Source: CAVTJL01 sp963752325 (lineage in GTDB: Bacteria; Pseudomonadota; Alphaproteobacteria; Geminicoccales; Geminicoccaceae). Taken from it: DNA of 64,000 nucleotides. The notes under the pieces were generated by a model that was not told where the DNA came from, ran no database searches, and saw only the letters and a program-made list of their open reading frames with translations. Below, piece after piece: positions 1 through 8,191 of this stretch (position 1 is the first letter of the stretch; each line of letters begins with the position of its first letter). A program made the position numbers and the translations under genes. The DNA is taken from the NCBI GenBank assembly GCA_963752325.1, contig CAVVXU010000007.1, positions 1 through 64,000 on the forward strand, given 5' to 3'.

Positions 1-26
1 GCAGGGAAGGGAGGGCGGCGGCACCC

Positions 27-401
27 CTACTGGCCTCCGCCATCCTCCTTCAGGAACCACCCGGCGACCCAGCCTTCGACGCCCTCGTAGCGCACCTTGC
101 ACCAGCGCCGGCGCGCCGCCTCGTGCCGCTCCGCCTCGCTCATCTTCTGCCACGCCGCGAAGCCGGGCCCGCCCTGGCAGCCGAGATTGCGCACCTGCCG
201 CCCGTCCGCCGGGATTTCTCCTATCTTTGCACCGCCGGCCGTGGGTGCGGCCCTGATGTTGAGCACATCGCCCACGGCTACGCCGGCAACGACAAAAAAG
301 TCCGGCCCGTCGGCCTCCGCCCGTGCCGGATGCGAGGCCACCGGGCCCGCGGCGATCGCCAGCCCCACGAGGCAGCATCGCAGGGTCCCCGCACCGATCA
401 T
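27..401 (-). CDS. Secreted SH3-domain protein (124 aa)
   Basis: A small exported protein. Residues 1-28 form a signal peptide with a hydrophobic core ending near SHPARA. The rest resembles a bacterial SH3 (SH3b) fold: a VGDVLNIRAAPT segment near residue 42, the usual first strand of SH3_3 domains, and a closing GVEGWVAGWFL strand near the C-terminus. Such domains usually bind peptidoglycan or proteins in the periplasm; no catalytic domain is attached. Its ATG overlaps the TGA of the upstream gene (ATGA), so the two are probably translationally coupled. The product is family-level only; the specific ligand is unknown. Confidence 0.72.
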   Translation of the reverse strand: MIGAGTLRCCLVGLAIAAGPVASHPARAEADGPDFFVVAGVAVGDVLNIRAAPTAGGAKIGEIPADGRQVRNLGCQGGPGFAAWQKMSEAERHEAARRRWCKVRYEGVEGWVAGWFLKEDGGGQ

Positions 402-839
402 TTGTCGCCCGCCGCCTTCGCCTTCCCGGTGATGGGGACCTTCATGACAAAGCTCGCCTTCTCCCCCGCGCCGTGCCGCGGCACGGTTCAGATAGACGCG
501 CAGCTTGTAGTCCCCGTCCGCCGGCAGCTCGCCCTCGAAGCTGTTGCCGCTCATCGAGCCCACGAAAATGGCGACGTCGTCCGAGCCGGGCGGCAGCACG
601 TTGAAGCTGTTGGCCGTGCTGTCGGTGCTCAACGAGGCCCTCATGCGCTGCCCCGCCTTGGCCCCCAGCACATAGTCGATCGTCTGGCGCCCCTTGATGC
701 TCCCGGAGATGGTGGCGCCGCCGGCCCCCTTCTCGAAGTGGACGGGCACGGTCTCGATGTCGTCCGCCCCGGCGGGGGTCGCCGCCAGCAGGGTCCCGCC
801 CAGCATCAGCGCGCCAAGGGCCAGCGCAGCGCCTCTCAT
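398..839 (-). CDS. Secreted beta-sandwich-like protein, frame-shifted near its end
   Basis: A signal peptide (residues 1-25, ending TPAGA) precedes a mature domain of about 120 residues with the run IKGRQTIDYVLGAKAGQ and an LPADGDYKLRVYLNR strand. This is typical of small periplasmic proteins often carried in databases as 'DNA breaking-rejoining protein', a name with no support here. The fold looks like a pre-peptidase C-terminal type sandwich. The frame changes around 470-485 (a GC-rich repeat). Only after the shift does the expected ending KASFVMKVPITGKAKAAGDK appear, stopping at 398-400 and overlapping the start of the SH3 gene. The unshifted frame runs into the SH3 gene and makes a false fusion. 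Function unknown. Confidence 0.6.
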
Positions 840-864
840 GCCTTTTTCCTAGCTGGGCGGTCCG

Positions 865-1365
865 TCACTGCTTGTCGGTCTGAACGTCTGCCCGGCCGTT
901 CTTGTACTTGCACACGCCCGTATAGTTGTCGCCCGACTTGCGCAGGCGCATGTTGAGCACGATCGCATTGCCCAACTTGTCGCCCTGGTCGATGTCGCTG
1001 ACCGTGAAGTTGCGGCTCTGCGCCTCCTGCTGGCACGCCGCGCGCGCCTGGGAGAAGCTGCCGGAGCCGCCATTGCCGCGCTCCCAGCTGATGCTGGCAC
1101 GCCTCCTCTGCCGATCGTAGGTGCAGGTGCCGTCATAGGACTGGCCGTTCCGGTTGCCGGTGAGCGACTGGATGACCGAGTTGCCGATGCCGGAGGCGCT
1201 TCCTCTCGTGCGCACGTTGCGATAGCCGTCATCCTGCGCCGCGCTCATGCAGGCATCCTCGGCCCGATTGGCCGTGCGGTTGTCGACGGGCGTGCAGCCC
1301 GCCGCGAGACAGGTGAGAAAGAGGGTGCTCACGAGGGCGCGCGGCGCCGTGATGTAGCGGTTCAT
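865..1365 (-). CDS. Hypothetical lipoprotein (166 aa)
   Basis: The N-terminus MNRYITAPRALVSTLFLTCLAAGC carries a clear lipobox (LAAGC), so the mature protein should be lipid-anchored. The ATG at 1365 is preferred over one 21 bases upstream because a GGGAACAG-like ribosome site lies in front of it and the signal sequence then has normal length. Residues 25-166 contain four further cysteines that could form two disulfides, with two similar blocks (DGTCTYDRQ and TGVCKYKNG), suggesting a duplicated small domain. I do not recognise the family. It stands alone, 25 bases downstream of which the next minus-strand gene starts. Confidence 0.6.
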   Translation of the reverse strand: MNRYITAPRALVSTLFLTCLAAGCTPVDNRTANRAEDACMSAAQDDGYRNVRTRGSASGIGNSVIQSLTGNRNGQSYDGTCTYDRQRRRASISWERGNGGSGSFSQARAACQQEAQSRNFTVSDIDQGDKLGNAIVLNMRLRKSGDNYTGVCKYKNGRADVQTDKQ

Positions 1366-1648
1366 TGTTTTCTGTTCCCTTCCCACGATGCCCCCCTACC
1401 GGGCCTCATGCTTCCACCCTAGCACACGGTGCTGCCGTGAAAAAGCCACCGCGCGCACGGCGAAAGCCACGACGCGAACCGGGAAGCCCACGGCCCCATG
1501 CCGGCACCCCCCATAACGGCTCCGGCCCGCTCCGGCTCCCTGCGCGGCTACGCGCGAGCGGCCGGACGATCGACCTCCGAGCGCTAGCCTCGCCCTTCCG
1601 CTGCGGCCGTCTCGCTGCTAGGTTGAGTGACGAGGAGGGCCCTTGCCC

Positions 1649-2131
1649 ATGGCGACGCGCGAGGAGGATCTCTACGCCGAGGACTACTACGCCTGGACCC
1701 GGGACCAGGCCGCAGCGCTGCGCCGCCTCGCGAAAGAGCACTGGAACGGCCCGCTCGATCTCGCCCATCTGGCCGAGGAAGAAGCCAGGATTTGGGCTCC
1801 GAGGTCCGCAGCGCCGTCCGCAGTCAGCTCCGGCGCCTGATGGAGCATCTGCTGAAGCTGGAGCACAGCCGCGCTACCGCTCCACGCCTGGGCCGGATGC
1901 GCACCATCGCCAACGCGCGCGCCGAGATCGCCGACCGTCTTGACGCCCGCGATCCGCCGGGATGTCGAGGCTAACCTGCAGCGCATCTATACACAGGCGC
2001 GTCGCGGAGGCGGCGCTTGCGCTCGCCGAGCACGGCGAGGTGGAGGACATCGCGGCTCTGCCCGAAGCCTGCCGCTACACCCTAATCCAGCTTCTGGATA
2101 ACGACTGGCTGCCAGGAAGCCGATGGTTCCC
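1649..2131 (+). pseudogene. DUF29 family protein, broken by several frame changes
   Basis: The start MATREEDLYAEDYYAWTRDQ and the later LAEE, LRRLMEHLLKLEH and LPEACRYTLIQLLDNDWLP pieces are the conserved blocks of DUF29 (about 150 aa, common in alphaproteobacteria and cyanobacteria, function unknown). Reading them in order needs at least three frame changes (near 1785, 1935 and 1995). A GAGGAGGG ribosome site lies at about 1631-1638. The homology ends at NDWLPGSR, after which base composition drops and unrelated sequence begins, so the 3' end sits at the edge of an accessory patch. It may be real decay or assembly error; the density of breaks next to foreign DNA makes decay plausible. Confidence 0.6.
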
Positions 2132-2285
2132 TCCAAACATGCACCGTGCCCCGGCGCCATTCCGAATGATGCTGAGTTCTGCTGTGCACGAAGGTCCATA
2201 CGTTAGGACCATTCGAGTGTCAGATTTCAGCGTGTGGACGGGCCGGCTACCTTCATCCTTGAGCGACAGTCGGCGAAGCGAAAGG

Positions 2286-2597
2286 ATGAGCAGAGTGCCA
2301 TGGCAGCGATTAGAAAGAAAAGGTGAGTTCATTAGAATAATGCCTATTATCGTGGACCCCAATATCATCTATATTAGATTGGGTCATCTTGCCGATGAGT
2401 TTAGTCGGCACTGGGATCGATTACAGGCCTTCTGCCTAGATGCGATGCTCGGTTTTGACTTCGTTCGCAGTCGTGTGGTTGCAGATCAGGAGCTCGCCAG
2501 ACGGTTTGTTCGAGGCACGGAGCTGGACTCCGAAGAGTTCCAAGATACATGTTCATTCACTTATGGGGCATTCTGCCGGACCAAGTGCCGAAGCTAG
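2286..2597 (+). CDS. Hypothetical ORF in AT-richer accessory DNA
   Basis: This is an open frame of about 100 codons within the lower-GC stretch 2130-3050. Its most protein-like part is MPIIVDPNIIYIRLGHLADE followed by FSRHWDRLQAFCLDAMLGFD, which looks like amphipathic helices. It sits just upstream of the HEPN gene and could be the N-terminal half or a partner of it; the frame ends 49 bases before the HEPN start. Codon use differs from the chromosome around it, consistent with horizontal transfer. No family recognised. The start is uncertain (ATG at 2286 or 2340). Confidence 0.3.
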   Translation: MSRVPWQRLERKGEFIRIMPIIVDPNIIYIRLGHLADEFSRHWDRLQAFCLDAMLGFDFVRSRVVADQELARRFVRGTELDSEEFQDTCSFTYGAFCRTKCRS

Positions 2598-2646
2598 GGG
2601 TTCATATAGCCAGACAAGGTGACGTCAAACGACGGAATGCAGAGCA

Positions 2647-3048
2647 ATGGCAAATTATACGACCCTTGGCCAATTGTGTATAGTCTCGTTCTGCGCTTTT
2701 TGGAATGACTATTTACGCCGAGAATACGTGATAGTCAAGGGAAAGCTCGATCCCAATGAACGAAGGAAGAAAGTTGTGGATGAGTCTCTTCGCCGCTATG
2801 CGAGTTATGATATATGGGGCGATCTCAATTACCTACGGAACTCCATTGTTCATAATCAGGGCATAGCGTTCTCAGACGTCGAGAAGTGTAAGATACTCAA
2901 GTGGTTTAATCCAGGCAATTCAATTAATATGAGCTATGAGAAAATACAGGAGATGTTTTACCAACTAATACTATATAGAAACAGCCTATTTGAAGAGCAA
3001 TTCCCCAGAAGATATATGAGTATCCCTCTATATCCAGGTGCCCGATGA
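2647..3048 (+). CDS. HEPN-domain protein, candidate RNase toxin
   Basis: A protein of 133 residues whose sequence LNYLRNSIVHN carries the R-X4-H signature (Arg64, His69) of HEPN ribonucleases. The preceding tract (GQLCIVSFCAFWNDYLRREY) is helical, as in the MAE_28990-type HEPN families found in abortive-infection and toxin-antitoxin loci. In the family, the Arg and His of two monomers form a metal-independent RNase site. The gene is markedly richer in A and T than its neighbours, so it was probably acquired. No obvious antitoxin (MNT nucleotidyltransferase) is adjacent; the ORF upstream is unassigned. It may be truncated at its N-terminus. The domain call rests on the motif and helix pattern only. 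Confidence 0.5.
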   Translation: MANYTTLGQLCIVSFCAFWNDYLRREYVIVKGKLDPNERRKKVVDESLRRYASYDIWGDLNYLRNSIVHNQGIAFSDVEKCKILKWFNPGNSINMSYEKIQEMFYQLILYRNSLFEEQFPRRYMSIPLYPGAR

Positions 3049-3175
3049 GCTGGGCGATGCCTAAACCGGCCGCATCCACACATTGCGGTGATGGGGTGGA
3101 CGGCCCCTGCTCCCCGGCATCGAGCTGTCCTAGCGTGGTCGTTGTCGAGAACGCCACGTTGGAAAGGGTCCGTCC

Positions 3176-3300
3176 ATGGGTGAGGTCGGCACGACCGGTT
3201 TGGACATCGTGAAGTCGGCTCTCCACGCTGGGGGCGACATCGATCACGTCGGGCGCGCAAGTCGCCCACGCCCGCACACTGTGAAGGTGGTGAGATGTTC
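3176..3300 (+). pseudogene. IS110-like transposase 5' remnant
   Basis: The start MGEVGTTGLDIVKSALHAGG closely matches the N-terminus of IS110-family transposases (typically M-x-E-V-x-T-I-G-L-D-I-A-K-S), including the first catalytic Asp of the DEDD site. Homology fades after about 40 codons and no C-terminal transposase sequence follows; HicA begins (on the other strand) within 100 bases. The remnant marks this patch as a former insertion site. The surrounding stretch from 3049 to 3390 holds nothing else that I can identify. I see no terminal inverted repeats, which the family usually lacks anyway. Confidence 0.5.
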
Positions 3301-3390
3301 ATGCTCTTACGGCCGGGAACGCCGGAGCGCCGCCTGTTGGGCTTGGCGGCGCGACGGATGCCGTGCTCGGGGCAACTCTGCTCGGCCGAT

Positions 3391-3621
3391 CTACAGGAGC
3401 TCGAGGAAGGCCTCTTCGGTCAGCCCGGCCTGCTTGATGATGGCGCGGAGCGTGCCGGTCGGCAGATCACCACGATGCATCGGAACGACCACCCGTGCTG
3501 CGGGCCTCTGGGGGCTGCGAAGATGATGATGGCTTCCCTTGATCCGCTCGACCGAAAAGCCGGCTCTTCGGAGCGCCTTGACGACGGCCGCGGACGATAG
3601 CGCCGGGAGCTTTCGGCTCAT
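3391..3621 (-). CDS. hicA: HicA-type mRNA interferase toxin
   Basis: A 76-residue protein with the HicA layout: an N-terminal strand-helix (LPALSSAAVVKALRRAGF), then KGSHHHLRSP containing the catalytic His of the double-stranded-RNA-binding-like fold, and VVPMHRGDLPTGTLRAIIKQ at the end. HicA toxins cleave mRNA and are held inactive by HicB. Its ATG overlaps the TGA of hicB (ATGA), so it is translated only with its antitoxin. Here the antitoxin comes first. The toxin appears intact, including the His-containing loop. Confidence is high at family level. Confidence 0.9.
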   Translation of the reverse strand: MSRKLPALSSAAVVKALRRAGFSVERIKGSHHHLRSPQRPAARVVVPMHRGDLPTGTLRAIIKQAGLTEEAFLELL

Positions 3622-3887
3622 ACGGTCTGCAGCTTGACCTTCACCGGCTCGACATGCTCGATCGTCGCCGCATCGCTCGATGGGATCGGCTCGCCATCCT
3701 CACGCAGGCATTCGAGGTAACCGGCGATCGCATCGGCGGCCATCGCGCGCGCTTCCTCGAGGGTCTCGCCATAGCTCACCAGGCCCGGCAGGGCTGGGCA
3801 AAGCACGGTATAGCCGCCCTCCGGCTCCGGCCGGAAGTGGACGATATAGGTGCGCTCGGCGGTGGTGATCTGCTCGGCTCGCTTCAT
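3618..3887 (-). CDS. hicB: HicB-type antitoxin
   Basis: An 89-residue protein with the HicB partial RNase H-like fold: TYIVHFRPEPEGGYTVLCPA followed by LPGLVSYGETLEEARAMAADAI. The ATG at 3887 is chosen over an upstream in-frame ATG because the HicB fold starts here and a GTAGGGG-like site precedes it. No C-terminal DNA-binding domain (HTH or ribbon-helix-helix) follows the core, so autoregulation may be weak or may need another protein. It lies directly upstream of and overlaps hicA. Confidence 0.88.
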   Translation of the reverse strand: MKRAEQITTAERTYIVHFRPEPEGGYTVLCPALPGLVSYGETLEEARAMAADAIAGYLECLREDGEPIPSSDAATIEHVEPVKVKLQTV

Positions 3888-4082
3888 GGCCCCTACTCTA
3901 CCACGCCCTCGGAACAGGCGCACGCATCCGGCTCCCGTGCGTATGTCGCCGCCGAGGTGCGCCCTGCCAGGCGCGTCGAGCATCTTCCCCATCAGCTCGG
4001 CCGTGCGGCCACGAGGAGCGGCGGCCGCTTGGGCTCAAGTTACGAAATCAAGGTAACGGTGCATTTGATTCGCTGCCATGCG

Positions 4083-4190
4083 TCACGGACCGCCGGGCCG
4101 TCGGGCGGCCTGACGGCACCCGGCCTGGGGGTTGCCAGCCTGTGCCTTGAACGCGATCCGGACGAGGTCGCCGCGGTCCGGTGCCGTCAC
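4083..4190 (-). pseudogene. MazF/PemK toxin 5' remnant
   Basis: Starting at a GTG two bases after the mazE stop, the frame reads VTAPDRGDLVRIAFKAQAG, matching the conserved N-terminal strand of MazF/PemK toxins (usually P-x-R-G-D-L-V-W-L-x-F-x-P-Q-A-G). It meets a stop after 35 codons. A +1 frame continues ARRPAVRDAW and stops at about 4028, but the remaining MazF core is absent. The expected Trp after Val is replaced by Arg. This is best read as a degraded toxin, leaving its antitoxin orphaned. Confidence 0.6.
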
Positions 4191-4191
4191 G

Positions 4192-4431
4192 TCAGATCAG
4201 CTCGCGTCCGACCGGGGCATCGTCGGCACCCTCGTCCGGGAGGTTTCCCAGCGTGATCCGGCCGAGGAGATTTTCCAGCGTCGGCGCGGGCGGACTCGGC
4301 ACGAGAACGAGGCGACCGTCCTCCACCGCGATCTCGACCGTCGTTCCTTCGCCGATCGCCAACGCATCGGCGAGCTGCTTCGGGATGCGCAAGGCGAGGC
4401 TGTTGCCCCAGCGACCAATCTGCGCCTGCAT
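4192..4431 (-). CDS. mazE: MazE-like AbrB-fold antitoxin
   Basis: A 79-residue protein with a complete SpoVT/AbrB DNA-binding beta-barrel: IGRWGNSLALRIPKQLADAL, then EGTTVEIAVEDGRLVLVP. The C-terminal 30 residues form the acidic tail that would bind MazF. A GGAG ribosome site precedes the ATG. The toxin directly downstream is broken, so this may now act only as a DNA-binding protein or as an antidote to related toxins in trans. It belongs to the same accessory patch as HicAB and the HEPN gene. Confidence 0.82.
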   Translation of the reverse strand: MQAQIGRWGNSLALRIPKQLADALAIGEGTTVEIAVEDGRLVLVPSPPAPTLENLLGRITLGNLPDEGADDAPVGRELI

Positions 4432-4593
4432 CGTAAGCTCCTGGATTCCCGCGATGCTTATACGCCGTATCTACGATGCGGCCCAGGCTCAGGAGCCGTG
4501 TGGGCGAGCGCCGACCGAGCTTCGCGCGAGCGACAAGAGAAAAGAATCAATCTAAGGTTGACAGAAGGCATATGGTCCTGTAGATAGCCCCAC

Positions 4594-5377
4594 ATGCCTC
4601 GCCTGCTCACCCGTTCCCCCATCAAGATGCCCGGCACCCGCCAGTGCCGGCTCGCCCGACGTCTCGCCGCCGGTCTCTCCCCGGCCGAGATCAGAAGGCT
4701 CGACACCGCGACCGAGGAGGACATCGAGGCCTTTGTCACCGACCGGGACCTCTCCCGCCTGGTCGACCAGTACGCCGCGGTCCGCAATCTCCCCCTGGCC
4801 GAGCGGCAGGCCCGCCTGTTCGAGACGGCATGGCTGGAGCTCTCGAGCCTCATCGATGTCGGCGACCGCCGCGCGATGCTGTTCGTCGTCTACCAGGCGA
4901 ACCGGGCGCGGCATCCGGTAAGGCACCTCGTCAAGCTCGTGGTCGAGCGCTTCGAGAGCGTGCGCCAGCCCTACGAGCGGCGTGACACGCCTTCGCCCGC
5001 AGGCTCCTCGCCCGAGACGATGCAGGGCTACGGCCAGCATCCGCTGGGTCCGGCGCAAGAGGCCATCAACCGCCTCGTCGACTTCCTCCCCGCCCAGGCG
5101 GGCGAGGCTGTTCTTGTCAGCGCCGAGCTCGAGCCGGCAGCGGCCGAGGCTCCCATCGACGAGCCGGCTGCGGCAACCGAAGAAATTCCCCCCGGCGATG
5201 CTGGCGATCCCGCCTCCGCCGACTTCTTTGTCACCGCTTGCCGCCATGGCCCGGGCCAACCCGGCGCTGGCGGAGTGGATCATCGAGCGCATCGAGAAGC
5301 GCCTGATCGAGCTGGGCGAGCCGCCCGAGCCCGACGACCCAAGAAAAATCGCCGGCCGAAAACCCCTCGGCCCCTAA
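4594..5377 (+). CDS. Hypothetical protein, frame change near its 3' end
   Basis: A cytoplasmic-looking protein of about 260 residues that I do not recognise. The first 130 residues are helical (SPAEIRRLDTATEEDIEAF and HPVRHLVKLVVERFES), followed by a loop and an Ala/Glu/Pro-rich stretch (about 155-205). The unshifted frame then becomes low-complexity Arg/Pro. A shift near 5235 restores AMARANPALAEWIIERIEKR and an ending at GRKPLGP, which looks like real protein, so I end the gene at 5377. Bases 5378-5624 hold no gene that I can support. It is not obviously in an operon. Confidence 0.55.
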
Positions 5378-5624
5378 CCGACAAAAAAGAGAAAAAAAGA
5401 GCTGTCGACCCTGCCGGGTCCGCGTGGAGCGGATGCCCGCTCGCGGGGCGATGGCGTTTGCGTGAGGGGTGCGCGTTCGTTCTAGGCAGGGCCATGATGA
5501 ACATGCTCTAATGTTCGGGGTGGGAAGCCGCGGCCGGGGTTGGGGCGATGCGGGCGCGTTGACAGGGGCGGCCCACCGCACGATCTATGGCGCATTCGTC
5601 AGTGTTGTTTCGAGGAAAGCACAG

Positions 5625-6798
5625 ATGGCGATTGCTATTAGTCGGGTGTCGGCGGCACGGCGATCCGCGACGGGGCCGCTGCTCGTCGGCAGCGCCCTTT
5701 TTGTTCTTGGCGCGCTGCTCGCGATGCAGGCCTCGGGCCCGCGCCAGGGTGCCCTTTTCATCGTGGGCGCGCTCCTGGGGCTGGCGCTCTACCATGCGAG
5801 CTTCGGCTTCACCTCCGCCTGGCGGCGCTTCGTCGTCACGGGCGAGGGCAGTGGCCTGCGCGCCCAGATGGTGATGCTGGCGCTGGCCGTGCTCTTGTTC
5901 TTTCCCGCTTTGGCGGCGGGCAGCGTCTGGGGGCAGCCGGTGGGCGGCTGGGTCATGCCGCTCGGGCCCAGCCTCGATGGTCGGCGCCTTCGTGTTCGGC
6001 CTCGGCATGCAGCTCGGCGGCGGCTGCGCCTCGGGCACGCTCTTCACCGTCGGCGGCGGCAGCAGCCGTATGGTCGTCACGCTCTTGTTCTTTGTCCTGG
6101 GCTCGGTGATCGCCACGGCCAATCTGCCCTTCTGGTACGGCCTGCCGGCCTTGCCGGGCTGGTCGGCGGTGAGCTCGCTGGGCCTCGTGCCGGCGCTCGC
6201 CTTGAACCTCGGGCTCTTCGCCGCGATCGCGCTTCTCACCCGCCTCGTCGAGCGGCGTCGCGGGCTGGCGCCGCGCGCGAGCGAGCGGCCGGACTGGCTG
6301 CGCGGGCCCTGGCCGCTCCTCGCCGGTGCCGTGGCGCTGGCGCTCCTGAACTTCGCCACCCTGGTCCTGGCCGGCCATCCGTGGGGCATCACCTCGGGTT
6401 TCGCCCTTTGGGGGGCCAAGCTCTTCCAGGGCCTGGGCATCGACGTCGCCTCCTGGCCCTACTGGCAGGGGCAGGCGGCGGCGCTCCGGGCCTCGCTCTG
6501 GCACGACACCACCTCGGTCATGAACTTCGGCATCCTCCTGGGCGCCTTCGCCGCCGCCGGGCTCGCCGGCCGCTTCCGGCCGACGCTCAGGCTCTCGCGC
6601 ACGGACTTGCTGACGGCCTCCGTGGGCGGGCTGCTCCTGGGCTATGGGGCGCGTCTCGCCTATGGCTGCAACATCGGCGCCTTCTTCTCGGGCATCGCCT
6701 CGGGCAGCCTGCATGGCTGGGTGTGGCTCGTCTTCGCCTTCCTCGGCAGCTGGCTCGGCACGCGCCTGCGCCCCGTCTGCGGCCTCTCCCGGGTCTAG
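5625..6798 (+). CDS. YeeE/YedE-family sulfur compound transporter (frame-shifted)
   Basis: An integral membrane protein of about 390 residues with roughly nine to twelve hydrophobic segments. The conserved YeeE/YedE signatures are present: FVFGLGMQLGGGCASGTL in the middle and GARLAYGCNIGAFFSGI near the end. The Cys in each lines the thiosulfate path in the characterised YeeE transporters. A frame break at about 5975 separates MPLGPSL from MVGAFVFG; the two halves join perfectly, so an indel is likely. The ATG at 5625 has AGGAAAG in front of it. No rhodanese or TusA-like partner gene is adjacent. The substrate is inferred from the family (thiosulfate or a related sulfur compound). Confidence 0.85.
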
Positions 6799-6854
6799 CC
6801 GGCGAGCCGCTCCGCCGCTAGAGTGGGCCGGCGGGCGGGCTGCGGAGCGAGGCG

Positions 6855-7349
6855 ATGGTGCGAGGCGGACGACGGGCAGGGGCGTGGGTCGGGGCGGTGG
6901 GGCGAGGTCGGCAGGCGCTGGCGGCGCTCGGTCTGGGGCTCCTGCTGGCGCTGGGCCCGGCCCTGGGGGCGCAGGCGGATCAGGCCGGTCTGCAGCGCTT
7001 CGCGGACCAGCTGGGCCTCCATGACCCTGCCGCCTTCGTCGAGACCGTGACGAGCCTCAGGACCAGCGGCAGGCTGCCCGAGCGCTACCTCACCAAGCGC
7101 CAGGCCGAGGCCTTGGGCTGGCGGCCGGGCACGGATCTCTGCGGCGTGGCGCCGGGCCACATGATCGGCGGCGACCGCTTCGGCAACCGCGAGCGCCGGC
7201 TGCCCGAGGCGAGGGGACGCAGCTGGCGCGAGGCGGACATCGATTCGACCTGCCGCAGGCGCGGGGCCAGGCGGCTCGTCTTCTCGAGCGACGGGCTGAT
7301 CGAGGTCACGCTCGATCACTATGAGACATTCGAGGAGGTGCCGCGGTGA
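6855..7349 (+). CDS. Barnase-type secreted ribonuclease
   Basis: A 164-residue precursor: an N-terminal export segment (about 1-42, hydrophobic ALAALGLGLLLALGPA) and a domain colinear with barnase. The match includes LPERYLTKRQAEALGW, APGHMIGGDRFGNRERRLP, GRSWREADID and VFSSDGLIEVTLDHYETF. The catalytic general base Glu126 (in WREAD), Arg140 and general acid His155 (LDHY) correspond to barnase Glu73, Arg87 and His102, so the enzyme should be active. Two cysteines (DLCG and STCRR) absent from barnase may form a disulfide. The stop codon overlaps the GTG of the inhibitor gene, so toxin and inhibitor are co-translated. Confidence 0.9.
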   Translation: MVRGGRRAGAWVGAVGRGRQALAALGLGLLLALGPALGAQADQAGLQRFADQLGLHDPAAFVETVTSLRTSGRLPERYLTKRQAEALGWRPGTDLCGVAPGHMIGGDRFGNRERRLPEARGRSWREADIDSTCRRRGARRLVFSSDGLIEVTLDHYETFEEVPR

Positions 7350-8170
7350 CCAAGCGCTGTGAGCTCGATGGCGAGCTGCCCGACCGCCGCGCGGTCATGG
7401 AGCGGCTGGCGCGGGATCTTGGCTTCCCGATGGGCCCGCCGCCCAATCTCGATGCCCTCTACGACGTGCTGCGCACCGACATAGCGGGCCCGATCGAGAT
7501 CGTCTGGCGCGACGCGGCGCGTGCCCGAGGCCGGCTCGGCGCGGACTATGAGCGCCTGCTGCGCGTGCTGCGGGACGTCGCCGCCGAGCGGCCCGATGTG
7601 ACTGTAACCCTGGAAGGCGAGGCCGAGGAGGCCGTGGGCCAGGAGCCCGAGCCCGAGGTCATGCCGCTGTTCGCGCAGGGCGCCATCGCCACCCGGGTCC
7701 ACGATCTGGCCGGGCACATCGCCCGGACCGTGCCCGAGCCGTTGACGGTGGTGGGCCTCTTGAAAGGCGCCTTCGTCTTCACCGCCGACCTCGTCCGCGC
7801 GCTCGACGCGGTGGGCCGGCATCCCGAGGTGGAGTTCCTGCAGGTCTCGAGCTACGGCGCCGGCACCGAGAGCCGCGGCACGGTCAAGGTGATCGGCGAG
7901 ATGCCGGGCTCGATCGGCGGCCGCAACGTGCTGCTGGTGGACGACATCCAAGACAGCGGCCGCACGCTCGCCTTCACCCGCGACATGCTGCTGGGGCACG
8001 GTGCCGCCCGGGTCTGGACCTGCGTGCTGCTCGACAAGCCCAGCCGGCGCGTCGTCGACATCGAGCCCGACTTCACCGGCTTCGTGATCCCGGACGTCTT
8101 CGTCGTCGGCTACGGCATCGACTACGCGGAACGTTACCGCCACCTGCCGTTTCTTGGTAGGCTGGGATGA
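7346..8170 (+). CDS. Barstar-hypoxanthine phosphoribosyltransferase fusion
   Basis: A single 274-residue frame holds two proteins. Residues 1-90 are barstar-like: CELDGELPDRRAVMERLARD, then PPNLDALYDVLRTDI with Asp36 and Asp40 matching the barstar residues that plug the barnase active site, ending at DVTVTLE. Residues 91-105 are an acidic linker. Residues 106-274 are a type I phosphoribosyltransferase of the HPRT kind: VVGLLKGAFVF, VSSYGAGTESRG and the PRPP loop VLLVDDIQDSGRTL (196-208), with VVGYGIDYAERYRHLPF at the end. HPRT converts hypoxanthine or guanine plus PRPP to IMP or GMP. The GTG start overlaps the barnase stop (GTGA) behind a GAGGAGG site. An internal start near residue 98 or 106 could also give free HPRT. 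Confidence 0.85.
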   Translation: MTKRCELDGELPDRRAVMERLARDLGFPMGPPPNLDALYDVLRTDIAGPIEIVWRDAARARGRLGADYERLLRVLRDVAAERPDVTVTLEGEAEEAVGQEPEPEVMPLFAQGAIATRVHDLAGHIARTVPEPLTVVGLLKGAFVFTADLVRALDAVGRHPEVEFLQVSSYGAGTESRGTVKVIGEMPGSIGGRNVLLVDDIQDSGRTLAFTRDMLLGHGAARVWTCVLLDKPSRRVVDIEPDFTGFVIPDVFVVGYGIDYAERYRHLPFLGRLG

Positions 8171-8191
8171 GCCCTATCTCGGGAGAGGCAG

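Noticed and set aside
3049..3390. Full insertion sequence around the IS110-like start
   Set aside because: Only about 40 codons match; there is no downstream transposase domain or second end, so only a remnant is reported.
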